Of a stretch of 64,000 nt of DNA, positions 40,930 to 51,300 are shown piece after piece (the stretch's first letter is position 1; each line of letters begins with the position of its first letter). The position numbers and the translations under genes are program-made. The stretch comes from Streptomyces sp. NBC_00523 (GTDB lineage: Bacteria > Actinomycetota > Actinomycetes > Streptomycetales > Streptomycetaceae). The stretch is taken from contig NZ_CP107836.1 in assembly GCF_036346615.1 (NCBI RefSeq), positions 6,448,001-6,512,000 on the forward strand, given 5' to 3'. The notes under the pieces were generated by a model. That model made no database searches. It had not been told where the DNA came from and worked only from the letters and a program-made list of their open reading frames with translations.

Positions 40930-41987
40930 GCGAGCCGCAGCACGGGGCGCACGGGCGGCCGCTGACCCGGGGCCAGAAGTGGCAGGGCTTCAAGGAGTCC
41001 CCGTACTTCCCGGCGATCGTCCTGCTGTTCATCCTCTCCGCCGCCGCCGGGCTCTTCGCCGGCTCCTACACGTACGCCATGGCCAACCCGACCCCGCACA
41101 GCGTCCCCACCGCCGTGGTCAGCGAGCCGGACACCGAGCGCGGCCGGGAGTTCGTCGCCGGGATGGACAAGGCCCTCGACGCCTCCCTGGTCATCCACGT
41201 CTACCCGACGGCGGCCGCCGCGCGCGAGGCCCTGGAGGAGCAGCGGGTCTTCGCCATCGTGCGGTCCGGCGCCCGGGGCGTGTCCCTGGACGTGGCCGCG
41301 GCCTCCGGGGCGGCCGTCGCCCAGCTGCTCGCCGAGTCCGCCGTGAAGGTGGGCGACGGGCTGGGCATCCCGGTGGCCGTGCAGGACGTCAAACCCCTGC
41401 AGAAGGGCGACCCGCGCGGGCTCGCGCTCTTCTACATCTCGCTCGCGGCGGTGATCGTCGGCTTCGTGGGCTCGATCCAGCTCAGCGTGCACGCCCGGTC
41501 GTTGATCCCGCTGGAGCGGATCGGCTTCACCGTCGCGTACTCGCTCCTCGGCGCCTTCGCCATCGCCGCCGTGGTCGACTGGCTGCTCGGGGCGGTCGAT
41601 CTGCCCTTCGTCGAGTCCTGGCTGATCCTCGCCTTCACGATGTTCACCTCGGGCATGGTCTTCACCATGTTCAACACCCTGATCGGCCGCTGGGCGATGC
41701 TGCCGACCTGGGGCGTCATGGTGCTCCTGGGCAACCCGTCGTCCGGCGGGGCCGTCTCCTGGCCGCTGCTGCCCTCGCTCCTCGGGCACATCGGGCGCTG
41801 GCTGCCCCCGGGCGCCTCCGTCAACGCCCAGCACACCGCCGTCTACTACCAGGGCCACCAGCGCGTCTTCCCGTACCTGGTCCTCGCGGCCTGGTCGCTG
41901 GTCTCCTGCACCGTGTTCTGGGTATGGCGCCACCGGCACCCCGGCGGCCGCGAGCACATGCCGCAGCACGCGGCGACGCTCACCTGA
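40926..41987 (+). CDS. YhgE/DUF3533-like membrane protein
   Basis: A 353-aa membrane protein. A cytoplasmic N-terminus and one helix (AIVLLFILSAAAGLFAGSYT) are followed by a ~140-residue external domain, then about five helices (ALFYISLAAVIVGFVGSIQL, VAYSLLGAFAIAAVVDWLLG, WLILAFTMFTSGMVFTMFN, WGVMVLLGNPSSGGAVSWPL, YLVLAAWSLVSCTVFWVWRH). This is the layout of YhgE/DUF3533 or ABC-2-like permeases. GTG overlapping the LigD-polymerase stop shows coupling, which is odd for a repair gene. No ATPase accompanies it. Role unknown. Confidence 0.75.
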   Translation: MSEPQHGAHGRPLTRGQKWQGFKESPYFPAIVLLFILSAAAGLFAGSYTYAMANPTPHSVPTAVVSEPDTERGREFVAGMDKALDASLVIHVYPTAAAAREALEEQRVFAIVRSGARGVSLDVAAASGAAVAQLLAESAVKVGDGLGIPVAVQDVKPLQKGDPRGLALFYISLAAVIVGFVGSIQLSVHARSLIPLERIGFTVAYSLLGAFAIAAVVDWLLGAVDLPFVESWLILAFTMFTSGMVFTMFNTLIGRWAMLPTWGVMVLLGNPSSGGAVSWPLLPSLLGHIGRWLPPGASVNAQHTAVYYQGHQRVFPYLVLAAWSLVSCTVFWVWRHRHPGGREHMPQHAATLT

Positions 41988-42048
41988 TCCGATAGGCGTA
42001 TTCCGCGACTCGCCCACCGGGCTTGGCGGCCCCCGGGCGGAGTTTGTC

Positions 42049-42063
42049 CTTACTGTGGGTAAG
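42049..42063. promoter_or_regulatory. Palindrome before the laccase gene
   Basis: CTTAC-TGTGG-GTAAG, 5-bp arms, about 70 bases before the laccase start, with TTGTCC just upstream. Could be an operator; weak. Confidence 0.3.
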
Positions 42064-42134
42064 CGATTTTCCCGGGTCCGTCACGGCCCGTCGCCAGAGC
42101 CTCGGCAGCAGCCGTCAGCAGTGGGGAGTTCGAC

Positions 42135-43082
42135 ATGGACCGCAGAAGTTTCAGCCGGCGGATGCTGATGGGCGGCGGGGCCGTGGCGGCGGCGGGGGTG
42201 GCATCGCTGTCCCTCCCGGCCCCCGCCACCGCCCTGCCGCACCCGGTCCGCCGCGCGCCCGCCGGGGGAGTGGTCCGGCACATCCGCATGTACGTGGAGA
42301 AGCTGCCGGACGGCCGGATGGGCTACGGGCTCGAAAAGGGCAAGGCCACCGTGCCGGGCCCGCTCATCGAGCTCAACGAGGGCGACACCCTGCACATCGA
42401 GTTCGTCAACACCCTGGACGTCCCGGCCGGGCTGCACGCGCACGGCGTCGACTACGACATCGCCAGCGACGGCACCCGGATGAACCACAGCACCGTCGAG
42501 CCCGGCGGAACCCGTACGTACATCTGGCGCACCCACACCGCCGGCCTGCGCCGCGACGGCACCTGGCAGCCCGGCAGCGCGGGCTACTGGCACTACCACG
42601 ACCACGCCGTCGGCTCCGCCCACGGCACCGGCGGCATCCGCGAAGGGCTCTACGGGCCGCTGGTCGTCCGGCGCCGGGGCGACGTCCTGCCGGACAAGAC
42701 GATCACGATCGTCTTCAACGGCATGTCCATCAACAACACCCCGGCCGGGGAGAGCCCGGACTTCACGACCACGCTCGGCGACCGGCTCGAAGTCGTCATG
42801 ATCACGCACGGCGACTTCTACCACACGTTCCACATGCACGGTCACCGCTGGGCGGACAACCGTACGGGCATGCTCACCGGCCCCGACGACCCGAGCCGGG
42901 TGGTCGACACGAAGATCGTCGGACCGGCGGACTCCTTCGGCTTCCAGGTCATCGCGGGCGAACACGTGGGCGCGGGCGCCTGGATGTACCACTGCCATGT
43001 GCAGAGCCACGCCGACCGGGGCATGGGCGGCATGCTCCTCGTCGCCGACCGCGACGGCACCGTCCCCGGGCACGACGGGTAG
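42135..43082 (+). CDS. Two-domain laccase (small laccase, multicopper oxidase)
   Basis: A 315-aa exported copper oxidase of the SLAC type. The Tat-like signal is MDRRSFSRRMLMGGGAVAAA. Copper ligand motifs are HAHGVDYD (~100), YWHYHDHAV (~151), HTFHMHGHRW (~230) and YHCHVQSHADRGMGGMLL (~286; Cys for type 1 copper). Small laccases act as trimers, oxidise phenols and reduce oxygen to water; in Streptomyces they have been linked with morphology and phenolic metabolism. Length is typical. It is convergent with the SNF2 helicase gene 18 bases away. Confidence 0.92.
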   Translation: MDRRSFSRRMLMGGGAVAAAGVASLSLPAPATALPHPVRRAPAGGVVRHIRMYVEKLPDGRMGYGLEKGKATVPGPLIELNEGDTLHIEFVNTLDVPAGLHAHGVDYDIASDGTRMNHSTVEPGGTRTYIWRTHTAGLRRDGTWQPGSAGYWHYHDHAVGSAHGTGGIREGLYGPLVVRRRGDVLPDKTITIVFNGMSINNTPAGESPDFTTTLGDRLEVVMITHGDFYHTFHMHGHRWADNRTGMLTGPDDPSRVVDTKIVGPADSFGFQVIAGEHVGAGAWMYHCHVQSHADRGMGGMLLVADRDGTVPGHDG

Positions 43083-43100
43083 AGGGCTCAGGGGCGGGCT

Positions 43101-45284
43101 CTACGTCACGGAGGGGCGGGCGGCCGCGCCGAGGCGGCGCTGCTCCTCCTCCACGATGCGGCGGGCCAGCTCGCCCTCCGACACGTCCACCGCGTCCGGC
43201 GTCGTCTCGGCGACATCGCTGCGCCGGGCGTACGCGTCGAACAGGCGCTCCTTGCGGGCCACGATGTCGAGCATGCGCTGGTCGATGCTGTCCGCGGCGA
43301 GCAGCCGGTGCACCCGGACCGTCCGTATCTGGCCCATCCGGTGCACCCGGGCCACGGCCTGGTGCTCCGTCGTCGGCTTGATCTGCGGTTCGCACAGGAT
43401 GACGACGGACGCGGCCTGCATGTTCAGCCCGACCCCGCCCGCCTGGATCTGGCTCAGCAGCACCGCGTGCCCGTCCGCCGCCGTGAACGCGTCGACCATC
43501 TCCTGCCGCCGGGCCGCCGCCACGCTCCCCGACAGCAGACCGGACACCCCGGCACCGAGTGCCCCGCGCACCGTCTCCAGGACCTCGCGGAAGTACGAGA
43601 ACACCACGACCTTCAGGCCGTTGCCCGCCGCGTCCCCGACCAGTTCACGCAGCCGGTCCAGCTTGGCGGAGGTCTCCGGACGGGCGTAAGCCGCCCGGCG
43701 CATCCGCATGAAGTGCCCCTCGGCCACCGCCTCCCGGTACGCCAGCAGGTCGCCCTCGCTGAATTCCTCCCACTCGTCCACCTGGACCACGGCGGGCAGC
43801 TCGGCGAGGACGTCCTCCTGATTGCGCCGCAGATAGGCGGGGGCCACGGCCCGGCGGAACGCCCGCGAGCCCGCCGCGCCGTGCCCGGCGCCCACCGAGG
43901 GGGCCAGCTCGGGCCGGAGCTGCCGGACGAGGCTGCGGAACTCCTCCACCCGGTTCTCCATCGGCGTCCCGGTCAGGAACAGCACCCGGTCGGTCAGCCC
44001 CGACCAGCCGGAGACCGCGCGCGAACGACGGGTCTCCGGGTTCTTCACGTAGTGCGCCTCGTCCACCACGAGCATCCCGGGCCGCACCCCGCTCTCCCCG
44101 GCGTCCGGCAGGGCGTGCAGCGCGTCGAAGGTGGTCAGCGCGACCCCGCCGGAATCCCGCCACTCCGCGAACGCCTCCCGCCGCTCCGGCCCGTGCACCG
44201 GCAGCGCGCGCAGCGTGGACCTGGCCCGGACCTCCCGCGTCCAGTTGATGAGGACGCTCGCCGGGCACACCACCAGGAAGTGCGTCTCCCCGTGCGCCGC
44301 GAGGTGCGCCAGGGCCGCGATGGCCTGGACGGTCTTGCCGAGCCCCATCTCGTCGCCCAGGATCACCCGCTTCTGGACGAGTGCGAACCGGGCACCGAAC
44401 GACTGGTAGCCGCGCAGGGAGACCCGCAGCCTGGCGTCGTCCAGCCGCAGCCCGCGCACCCGGTCGGCTATCCCCGACGGCAGGAACCCCTCCGCCGCGT
44501 CCCGGTCCGGCCCCGAGCCGGAGAGCTCCGCGAGCAGGCTGTAGTACTCGGCGGACCGCAGCTCGAAGTCGACCCAGGCGGCGGCCGGGGACCCCGGCGC
44601 CCGCAGCAGATCGGCCGACACCTGGGCGAACAGCGGCGGCAGCCCACGCTCCACCGCGTCGGCGACGGCCGCCCGGACCCCGGTCACCGCCTCCCGCACC
44701 CCGGCCCGCGACCGCCGCCCCGCGAACAGCATCCGCAGCCGCCCCCGCGCCGGACCGGCCGCCGTCAGCAGCGGATCGAGGCGCCCGGCCAGCGCCCGCG
44801 CCCCGTCCACCGCCCGCCGCGCGTCCGGGCCCGCCGCCACCAGCCCGTACACCGCGCCGAGCAGCGCGGTCACCGCCTCGTTCCGGTCGTCCACGTCCAC
44901 GCGCACCGCGACGGTGTCCCGCACCGCGTGCGCGATGCCGCCCGCCGCCGCCAAGGCCTGGTCCGCCGTCTGCGCGCCGACGCCGGGGATCTGGCGGAGC
45001 TCGTAGCGGTTCGCGCCGTACACCTGGCCGACCGTCGTGAAACCCGCCTGCTCGATCGCGCCGAGGCGCAGCCGGCCCTCGGTGACGTCCTTCAGCCGGG
45101 AGACGGGAATGGAGTCGAGATCGGCGCGCACAAGGGCGTCCAGCAGGGGGTCCAGGCACGTCCGGACGGCGGTGACGGCCCGAGTGTGGTCCGCGAGGAC
45201 CCCGCGCGCCGCGTCCAGCAGACCGTCGGCGCGGACGAGCAGCTCCCGGGCGGCCCGCCCGGCCGGTGCCCCGCCCTCGCTCAT
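43101..45284 (-). CDS. SNF2-family helicase with helix-hairpin-helix N-terminus
   Basis: A 727-aa SF2 ATPase. The N-terminal ~250 residues are helical and include a helix-hairpin-helix-like stretch (YELRQIPGVGAQTADQALAA, near residues 85-105). The helicase core has KRVILGDEMGLGKTVQAIAA (motif I), LVVDEAHYVKNPETRRSRAV (motif II, DEAH), LFLTGTPMENRVEEFRSLVR (III), and VLLSQIQAGGVGLNMQAASV with HQAVARVHRMGQIRTVRVHR (V-VI). It probably translocates on DNA for repair or remodelling. ATG at 45284 with GAGGGAC upstream. It is divergent from the WhiB-like gene. Confidence 0.88.
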   Translation of the reverse strand: MSEGGAPAGRAARELLVRADGLLDAARGVLADHTRAVTAVRTCLDPLLDALVRADLDSIPVSRLKDVTEGRLRLGAIEQAGFTTVGQVYGANRYELRQIPGVGAQTADQALAAAGGIAHAVRDTVAVRVDVDDRNEAVTALLGAVYGLVAAGPDARRAVDGARALAGRLDPLLTAAGPARGRLRMLFAGRRSRAGVREAVTGVRAAVADAVERGLPPLFAQVSADLLRAPGSPAAAWVDFELRSAEYYSLLAELSGSGPDRDAAEGFLPSGIADRVRGLRLDDARLRVSLRGYQSFGARFALVQKRVILGDEMGLGKTVQAIAALAHLAAHGETHFLVVCPASVLINWTREVRARSTLRALPVHGPERREAFAEWRDSGGVALTTFDALHALPDAGESGVRPGMLVVDEAHYVKNPETRRSRAVSGWSGLTDRVLFLTGTPMENRVEEFRSLVRQLRPELAPSVGAGHGAAGSRAFRRAVAPAYLRRNQEDVLAELPAVVQVDEWEEFSEGDLLAYREAVAEGHFMRMRRAAYARPETSAKLDRLRELVGDAAGNGLKVVVFSYFREVLETVRGALGAGVSGLLSGSVAAARRQEMVDAFTAADGHAVLLSQIQAGGVGLNMQAASVVILCEPQIKPTTEHQAVARVHRMGQIRTVRVHRLLAADSIDQRMLDIVARKERLFDAYARRSDVAETTPDAVDVSEGELARRIVEEEQRRLGAAARPSVT

Positions 45285-45428
45285 GTACGTCCCTCTGTCT
45301 CCGCGACCCCGCCGCTCTCCGCGTACGTGGCTCATATCGTCCCATGCGGTGCCGGTGCCCCGGCCGGGCGGACGCGCCATTGACGCGGCGTTGATCAGTC
45401 GTTTATCGCGGCACGGCACTGTGGCGTC

Positions 45429-45683
45429 ATGCTGATCAACACCGCGACCGACCCCGCCTTCTCCTGGCAGGAAACAGCACTGTGCGCCCAGGCGGGCCCC
45501 GAGTTCTTCTTCCCGGCCCCCGGCAGCTCCACCCGTGAGGCCAAGCAGCTCTGCAACGCCTGCGAGGGACGGCAGGCGTGCCTGGAGTACGCCCTCGACA
45601 ACGACGAGCGCTTCGGCGTGTGGGGCGGCCTGTCCGAGAAGGAGCGGGAGCGGCTGCGCCGAGTTGGCCGCGAGCGGGCCTGA
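45429..45683 (+). CDS. WhiB-like [4Fe-4S] regulator
   Basis: An 84-aa Wbl protein. Cys19, Cys42, Cys45 and Cys51 give the Cx22Cx2Cx5C pattern that binds an iron-sulfur cluster. The turn motif GVWGGLSEKERERLRRV and a short basic tail follow. Wbl proteins bind the primary sigma factor and modulate transcription in development, antibiotic resistance or redox stress. No Shine-Dalgarno is visible; CACTGT six bases before the ATG hints at leaderless expression. Which Wbl subfamily it is cannot be settled by eye. Confidence 0.9.
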   Translation: MLINTATDPAFSWQETALCAQAGPEFFFPAPGSSTREAKQLCNACEGRQACLEYALDNDERFGVWGGLSEKERERLRRVGRERA

Positions 45684-45780
45684 AACACCCCCGCACGTGC
45701 GAGACTTCGGCCTCCACCGTTTCCGTACGCGGACCCCGTGGGCGTGACGGAACCCGCGTCGACCTGGAGGAGAAGCCGAG

Positions 45781-47364
45781 TTGAGCGAGTACGACTACGT
45801 CGTCGTCGGGGCGGGTTCGGCCGGCTGCGTGCTGGCCGCGCGGCTGTCCGAGGACCCCACCGTGCGGGTCGCGCTGGTCGAGTCGGGCGGACCCGACCGC
45901 AAGCAGGAGATCCGGATCCCGGCCGCCTTCCCGCAGTTGTTCAAGACCCCGTTCGACTGGGACTTCAGCACGGTGAAGCAGCCGGCGCTCGGCGGCCGTG
46001 AACTGTTCTGGCCGCGCGGCCACACGCTCGGCGGCTCCTCCTCGATCAACGCGATGATGTGGGTACGCGGTCACCGCGACGACTACGACGCGTGGGCGGC
46101 GTCCGCCGGGCCGGACTGGGGCCACGACGCGATCGTGCCCTACTTCCGGCGCGCCGAGCGCTGGTCCGGCCCGGCCGTTGACCGCACGGTGTACGGCACC
46201 GAGGGCCCGCTGCACATCGCGCCGCCCCGCAGCCCGTCCCCGCTCACCGCCGACTTCGTCACCGCCTGCCGCGACGACGGCCTGACGTTCCTGCCCGAAC
46301 TGAACGCGCCCGACCACAGCGGGGTCGCCCTCACCCCCGTCAACCAGCGGCGCGGACGGCGCTGGAGCGCGGCCGACGGCTATCTGAAACCGGCCGCCAA
46401 GCGCGCCAACCTGGACGTCCTCACGCACACCCGCGTCCGCGCCCTCGCCTTCGACGGCGACCGGGCCACCGGGGTGGAGACCGAGAGCTCCGGCACGCTC
46501 ACCGCCCGCCGCGAGGTGATCCTCAGCGCCGGCGCCATCGGCTCCCCGCACCTGCTGCTGCGCTCGGGCATCGGCGACCCCGGCGAACTGCGCCGCGCGG
46601 GCGTCGAGGTGCGCGCCGCGTCCCCGGACGTCGGCCGCAACCTCCAGGACCACCTGTCCTTCGCGGTCACCCTGCACTGCCCGCGCCCGGTCACCCTGAC
46701 GGGCGCCGACGCCCCGGTGAACATCGCCCGCTACCTGCTCACCGGGCGCGGACCGCTGAGCTCCAACCTGGCGGAGGCCGTCGCCTTCGTCCGCAGCGCC
46801 TCCGCACCGGCCGCGCCGGACCTGGAACTGATCTTCGCCCCGGCCCCGTTCATCGACCACGGGCTGACCCCGCCCACCGAACACGGCGTCACGATCGGCG
46901 TGGTCCTCCTCCAGCCCGAGAGCACCGGCCGCATCACCCTGGACACCGACCACCCGGACCCGCGCTCCGCCCTGCGCATCGACCCGGGCTACCTCGCGGA
47001 CGGCACCGATCTGCGGCGCATGATGGACGGCGTCCGCCACGCCGAACGGCTCTTCGCCCACAGCGCTCTCGCCCCGCACACCTCGACACCCATGGGCCAC
47101 TACCCGGGGGAGGTGGACGACGACCGCCTGGCCGAGGCGATCCGGACCGGGGCGGAAACCCTCTACCACCCCGTCGGCACCTGCCGGATGGGCGAGGACC
47201 CCGGCTCGGTCACCGACCCCCGGCTCCGGGTGCGCGGCGTCCGGGGCCTGCGCGTGGTCGACGCCTCGGTCATGCCGCGCATCACCCGGGGCCACACCCA
47301 CGCGCCCACGGTCGCCATCGCCGAGAAGGCCGCCGAACTGATCCGGCAGGACGCCCGGGGCTAG
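45781..47364 (+). CDS. GMC-family oxidoreductase (choline/alcohol dehydrogenase type)
   Basis: A 527-aa flavoenzyme. The FAD-binding N-terminus is YDYVVVGAGSAGCVLAARLS, GMC signature 1 is in RGHTLGGSSSINAMMWVRGH (~75-95), and signature 2 is near VILSAGAIGSPHLLLRSGIG (~240). The C-terminal catalytic region is LYHPVGTCRMG and ITRGHTHAPTVAIAEKAAEL; the second catalytic position is His rather than the more common Asn. It oxidises an alcohol; substrate unknown (choline not proven, and no betB is near). TTG start preceded by GGAGGAGAAG. It is convergent with the chitosanase gene. Confidence 0.87.
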   Translation: MSEYDYVVVGAGSAGCVLAARLSEDPTVRVALVESGGPDRKQEIRIPAAFPQLFKTPFDWDFSTVKQPALGGRELFWPRGHTLGGSSSINAMMWVRGHRDDYDAWAASAGPDWGHDAIVPYFRRAERWSGPAVDRTVYGTEGPLHIAPPRSPSPLTADFVTACRDDGLTFLPELNAPDHSGVALTPVNQRRGRRWSAADGYLKPAAKRANLDVLTHTRVRALAFDGDRATGVETESSGTLTARREVILSAGAIGSPHLLLRSGIGDPGELRRAGVEVRAASPDVGRNLQDHLSFAVTLHCPRPVTLTGADAPVNIARYLLTGRGPLSSNLAEAVAFVRSASAPAAPDLELIFAPAPFIDHGLTPPTEHGVTIGVVLLQPESTGRITLDTDHPDPRSALRIDPGYLADGTDLRRMMDGVRHAERLFAHSALAPHTSTPMGHYPGEVDDDRLAEAIRTGAETLYHPVGTCRMGEDPGSVTDPRLRVRGVRGLRVVDASVMPRITRGHTHAPTVAIAEKAAELIRQDARG

Positions 47365-47395
47365 AAGGCCTTCAGGGGCCGCCGCAGGGCCGGGA

Positions 47396-48322
47396 TCACG
47401 ACGGGATACGGAACGTCTCCCCGTACATCTTCCAGGTCAGCGGCGGCTCCAGGGCCAGGTTCTCGTCCTCCAGGAAGACGCGCTGCGCGGTGTCGATGCG
47501 CGAGGTGTCGTGCTGCTGGTTCTTCTTCGACTTCATCACGGCGCGCGCCGTGTCCAGGAAGATGTCCAGGTACGCCGACTCGTCTCCGCCCTCCGCGACC
47601 GTGTCCGCCTCGGCCAGCGCCGCCTGCCGGATGCCGTAGAAGGAATCCGCCTCGTGCCCCGGCCCCTGGAGCACCATGGTGTCGAAGTAGATGAACTGGC
47701 CCAGCGCGCCGAGCCCGTCCAGCTTCGCCAGGCGTACCGCGGGCTCGAAGTACTGCTTGTCGCGGACCTCCTCCTGCGCCGCGCGGAACGCCGGGTCCTC
47801 GGCCGCCTTCTTCCACGCACCCGTGAACCCCGGGTCCAGGCCCTCGTGCGAACCGGTCCCGTCGACCTTGCGCAGCGCGGGCAGATACGGGGCGAGCGGG
47901 TTGTCCGGGTGGTCCTTCGTGAACGCCTCCACGAACGCCAGCATGTCGTGCGTACCGGAGCAGAAACCGACGAGCCCGGCCGCGTAACCGGTGCCGTCGC
48001 CGCTGTCCTCGATCGTCGCGTACTGGGTGCGCCACTTCAGCGTCGAGCCCTCCGCGCTGGCCAGCAGCTCCCACGCGATCTCGCGCATCTCCGGCGCGGC
48101 GAGCCCGGCCGGCGCCCGGCCGACCCGCTTGTTCATCTCCGCGCGCTCCTCGTCGTCCGCCGCCGCGAACGGGTCCGGGTTCACCGGCCCGGTGGCCGAA
48201 GCCTCGGCGGCCTTGGGGGAGTCCGTCGGCAGTCCGGCGTCCTCGCCGCCGGTGTTGAAGACGAGGGCGACGGCTATCGCCAGCGGCGCACCGATGAGAA
48301 CGAAGCGGGTCACAGGTTTCAC
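47396..48322 (-). CDS. csn: Chitosanase, glycoside hydrolase family 46
   Basis: A 308-aa GH46 chitosanase. Residues 80-308 follow the Streptomyces sp. N174 enzyme along the whole length: REIAWELLASAEGSTLKW with catalytic Glu91, YATIEDSGDGTGYAAGLVGF with catalytic Asp109 (18 residues apart, as in N174), CSGTHDMLAFVEAF, RDKQYFEPAVRLAKLDGLGA, and HDTSRIDTAQRVFLEDENL. It cuts chitosan between GlcN units. The N-terminus has one hydrophobic helix (VLIGAPLAIAVALVF) and an Ala/Pro-rich spacer, so it may be exported or membrane-held. GTG at 48322 with TACGCT six bases ahead (leaderless); a GTG at 48328 is possible. Confidence 0.9.
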   Translation of the reverse strand: MKPVTRFVLIGAPLAIAVALVFNTGGEDAGLPTDSPKAAEASATGPVNPDPFAAADDEERAEMNKRVGRAPAGLAAPEMREIAWELLASAEGSTLKWRTQYATIEDSGDGTGYAAGLVGFCSGTHDMLAFVEAFTKDHPDNPLAPYLPALRKVDGTGSHEGLDPGFTGAWKKAAEDPAFRAAQEEVRDKQYFEPAVRLAKLDGLGALGQFIYFDTMVLQGPGHEADSFYGIRQAALAEADTVAEGGDESAYLDIFLDTARAVMKSKKNQQHDTSRIDTAQRVFLEDENLALEPPLTWKMYGETFRIPS

Positions 48323-48385
48323 CGGCACAGCGTACGGTCCCCGCCCGCCCCCGGGCGGCACACCCCCGCACGGCAGAATCGCCCC

Positions 48386-51300
48386 ATGACCGACGCCCTG
48401 CTGAAGTCCCTCGACCCGCTTCCGTACCCCCGGCGCATGCGCGAACTCGCCGCCCGGGCCCGCGTTCTGTCCGCTTCGGGGGAATTGCGCCGCGTGCTGG
48501 ACGAGCTGGACCGTGGCGGCCCGTACGAGCGCGGTCTCGCCGCCATCGCGGCGGCCGTCGGCGGCGACGCGGAGTGGACCGGCGCGCACCTCGCCGACCC
48601 GGACCCCTTCGTGCAGGGCCACGCCCTGCGGGCCGCCCGGAGCCTCGGCGTCCCCGACGAGGCGTACGAACAGGCCCTGGACGACCTGCCCCGCGCCGCG
48701 CGCCGCCGCCTGCTCCGGGCCGTCGTCCGCGACGGGCGCACCGGCCTCGCCGCCCGGCTCCTGGAACGGGTGCGCGGCGACTGGGGCGACGCGGAGGCAA
48801 CCGTGCTGCTCCCCGGCTGCCCCGCCGACACCGTGGCCCGGCTGCTGCCCGAGCTGCTGTACGCCGTACGCGGCTGGAGCGGCCTGGGCCGCTGCCACCC
48901 CGGCCCCCTCCTGGACGCCGTCGAACACCAGCTCGCCGAACTGCCCGAGCCGCAGCGCCCTGAGTGGTGGCAGCGGTACGCCCCCGGGATCGCCGCGACC
49001 GTCACCGCCCGGCCCGCCCGCGTCCTCGATCTGCTCGAACGCTTCGGCCCCGCCACCCTGCCGTGGCCGCTGGCCCACCGCCTCGGCGCCCTCGCCACCG
49101 CCGACCCGGCCCGCACCGCCCGGCTGCTGCTGCGCCCCGAGACCAGGTCCATGCTGGAGCAAGGCGCGCGCCGGGTGCCCGACGGCGTCCTCGTCCGCCT
49201 CGCCCGCACCGCGCCCGAAGGGCTCGTCGTGGAGCTGGGCCGCGCCCTGGCCCAGAACTCCGCGGGCCTCGCCCGGCTCCTCGCCGCCCTCCCGCCCGGC
49301 CGGCGCACCGCCCTGCACGCCTCGGTCACCGCCGGACGCGGCCCGGGCGGCCCCGCCGTCGACGCGGACCTCCTCGACGCACTGCCCCGCAGCGGCGTCG
49401 CCGACGAGGCGCGGCGCATGGCGGACCGGGCCGCCGAACGCGGCGAGGACTGGCACACCGTGCTCCTCGCCCAGTCCTACCTCCCGGCCGCCGAAGTGTG
49501 GGACCGGCTGCTCGCCGCCACCCGCCGGCCCGCCGCCGCGGACCGGGCCCTCGTCTGGCCGCTGCTCGTCCGCAACGCCGGGCGCACCGGCGCACCCGGG
49601 CCCGTCGCCGTACTCCTGGACGACATGGCCAGGCTCCGCAACGAACAGGACCCCGTCCGCTCGGCTGCCCTCCTCGCCCTCGCGGGCATCCCCGCCGCCC
49701 TGTTCACCGAGGCCATGGAACCCGCCCTGGACCGGATCGCGGCCGACGCCGTCGAGGCCCGGGACTCCTCCTACGCCACCCGGCACGCCCTGAGCACTCT
49801 CGCCGTACGGCTGCTGCGCGAACACGCCGTCACCGGCCGCCGCGCCCTGGTCAGCTGGTCGCTGCGCACCCTGGTCCGGATCTCCGGCAACACCGGCGGC
49901 GCCGACCTCGGACGGCTCGACCGCACCCTGCGCAGGGGCCAGGAGCACGAGGTGTTCGAGGCCCTGCGGCCCTGGCTGGAGGCGGGCGCCGAGAAGAGCG
50001 ACTACGGGCTCGCGTTCGCGCTCGTCCGGGCGCTGGGCCGCCGCGCGGCCGGGCTGCCCGAGCTCCAGGACCTGCTGTGGCAGGCGATCCGCTTCGGCTC
50101 GGTCACCACCGCGCGGACCGCCGTCCGGCTGTGGCTGGAACCGGACACGGACCGGGGCGAGCGCGTCGAACGGCTCCTCGCGCTCGACCCCTCGGCCGGC
50201 ACCCTGCCCGAGGTGCTGGCGGTCCTCACCCGCACCCGGACCGACCTGCTCGACCCGTACCTCGCGACCCCGCCGCCGCACGGCCGCTTCCTGACCCCCG
50301 GCCGCCCCTGGACCGTCCACCCCGGAGCCGAGATCCGCCGCTGGGTGCCCCGCCAGCACCGCGCCGCCGAACGCGCCCTGCGCCACGCCGCGCGCGACGG
50401 GAAGCTGCCGCTGCACGGACGGGCGCGCGCCGTCGTCGCCCTGGCCCGCATCCCCGGGACCGGCGCCGAGTCGCTGGGGGAGTGGACCGGCTCCGACGAC
50501 GTCGTGCTCGCCGAGGCCGCGCTCACCGCGCTCGGCCACACCGACCGCGCCCCCGAGATGCTGCCCGTCCTGCTCGCCCACACCGGGGACGACCGCGCCC
50601 GGGTCGCCGTCTTCGCGGCCGGCCGGGCCTCCCAGGACGTCCGCCCCTCCGTCCTCGCCCCGATGCTCCGCGCCCGGCTGGCCCCGGGCACCGGCAAGGT
50701 CACCAGCCGCAAGGAGACCGTCCGGCTCGCCGTGGCCCGGCTGCCCCGGGAGACCGCCGCCGACCTGGTCACCGAGGGCTACGAAGCCCCCGAGCAGCAC
50801 CCGGACGTCCGGGCCGCCTGCGTGGCCGGGGCCATCGAGCTGCTCGGCGACGCGCGGATGTGGCGGCTCCTCGCCGACGCCGCCGCCGGACCCGCCGTGC
50901 TGCGCACCGCCGTCCTGCGCGTGCGGCCCATGGACCTGCCCGGGGCGCACCGCACCGGCTACGCGCGCCTGGTGCGGGAGGTGTGCGGCACGGACGACGA
51001 GGAGCTGGCCGCGGCCGCCCACGCCGTGGTGGCCCGCTGGATACCGTGGGAGCCAGGCATCTGCGAGGTGCTGGCCGCCGCCACGACGGACCTGGCGCGC
51101 CGCCGCTCCTGGCGCTCGGCCGCCGACGCGCTGGCCGGTGCCGCGCCCGCCGCCTCCGGGGAGGCCGCCCGGGCGCTGATGGGCGCGCTGGCCACGCTCA
51201 CGGACTCCGTGGCCATGGACGACGCCGGCAGCGACCGCGACCGGCCCGAGCGGCAGCGGGCCGTGTACCTGGTGAACCGCCTCGCGTCGGCGGCCGGGGG

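Noticed and set aside
43079..43104. GTAGAG…CTCTAC hairpin between laccase and helicase genes
   Set aside because: Only 6 bp of stem, partly within coding sequence; not convincing as a terminator.
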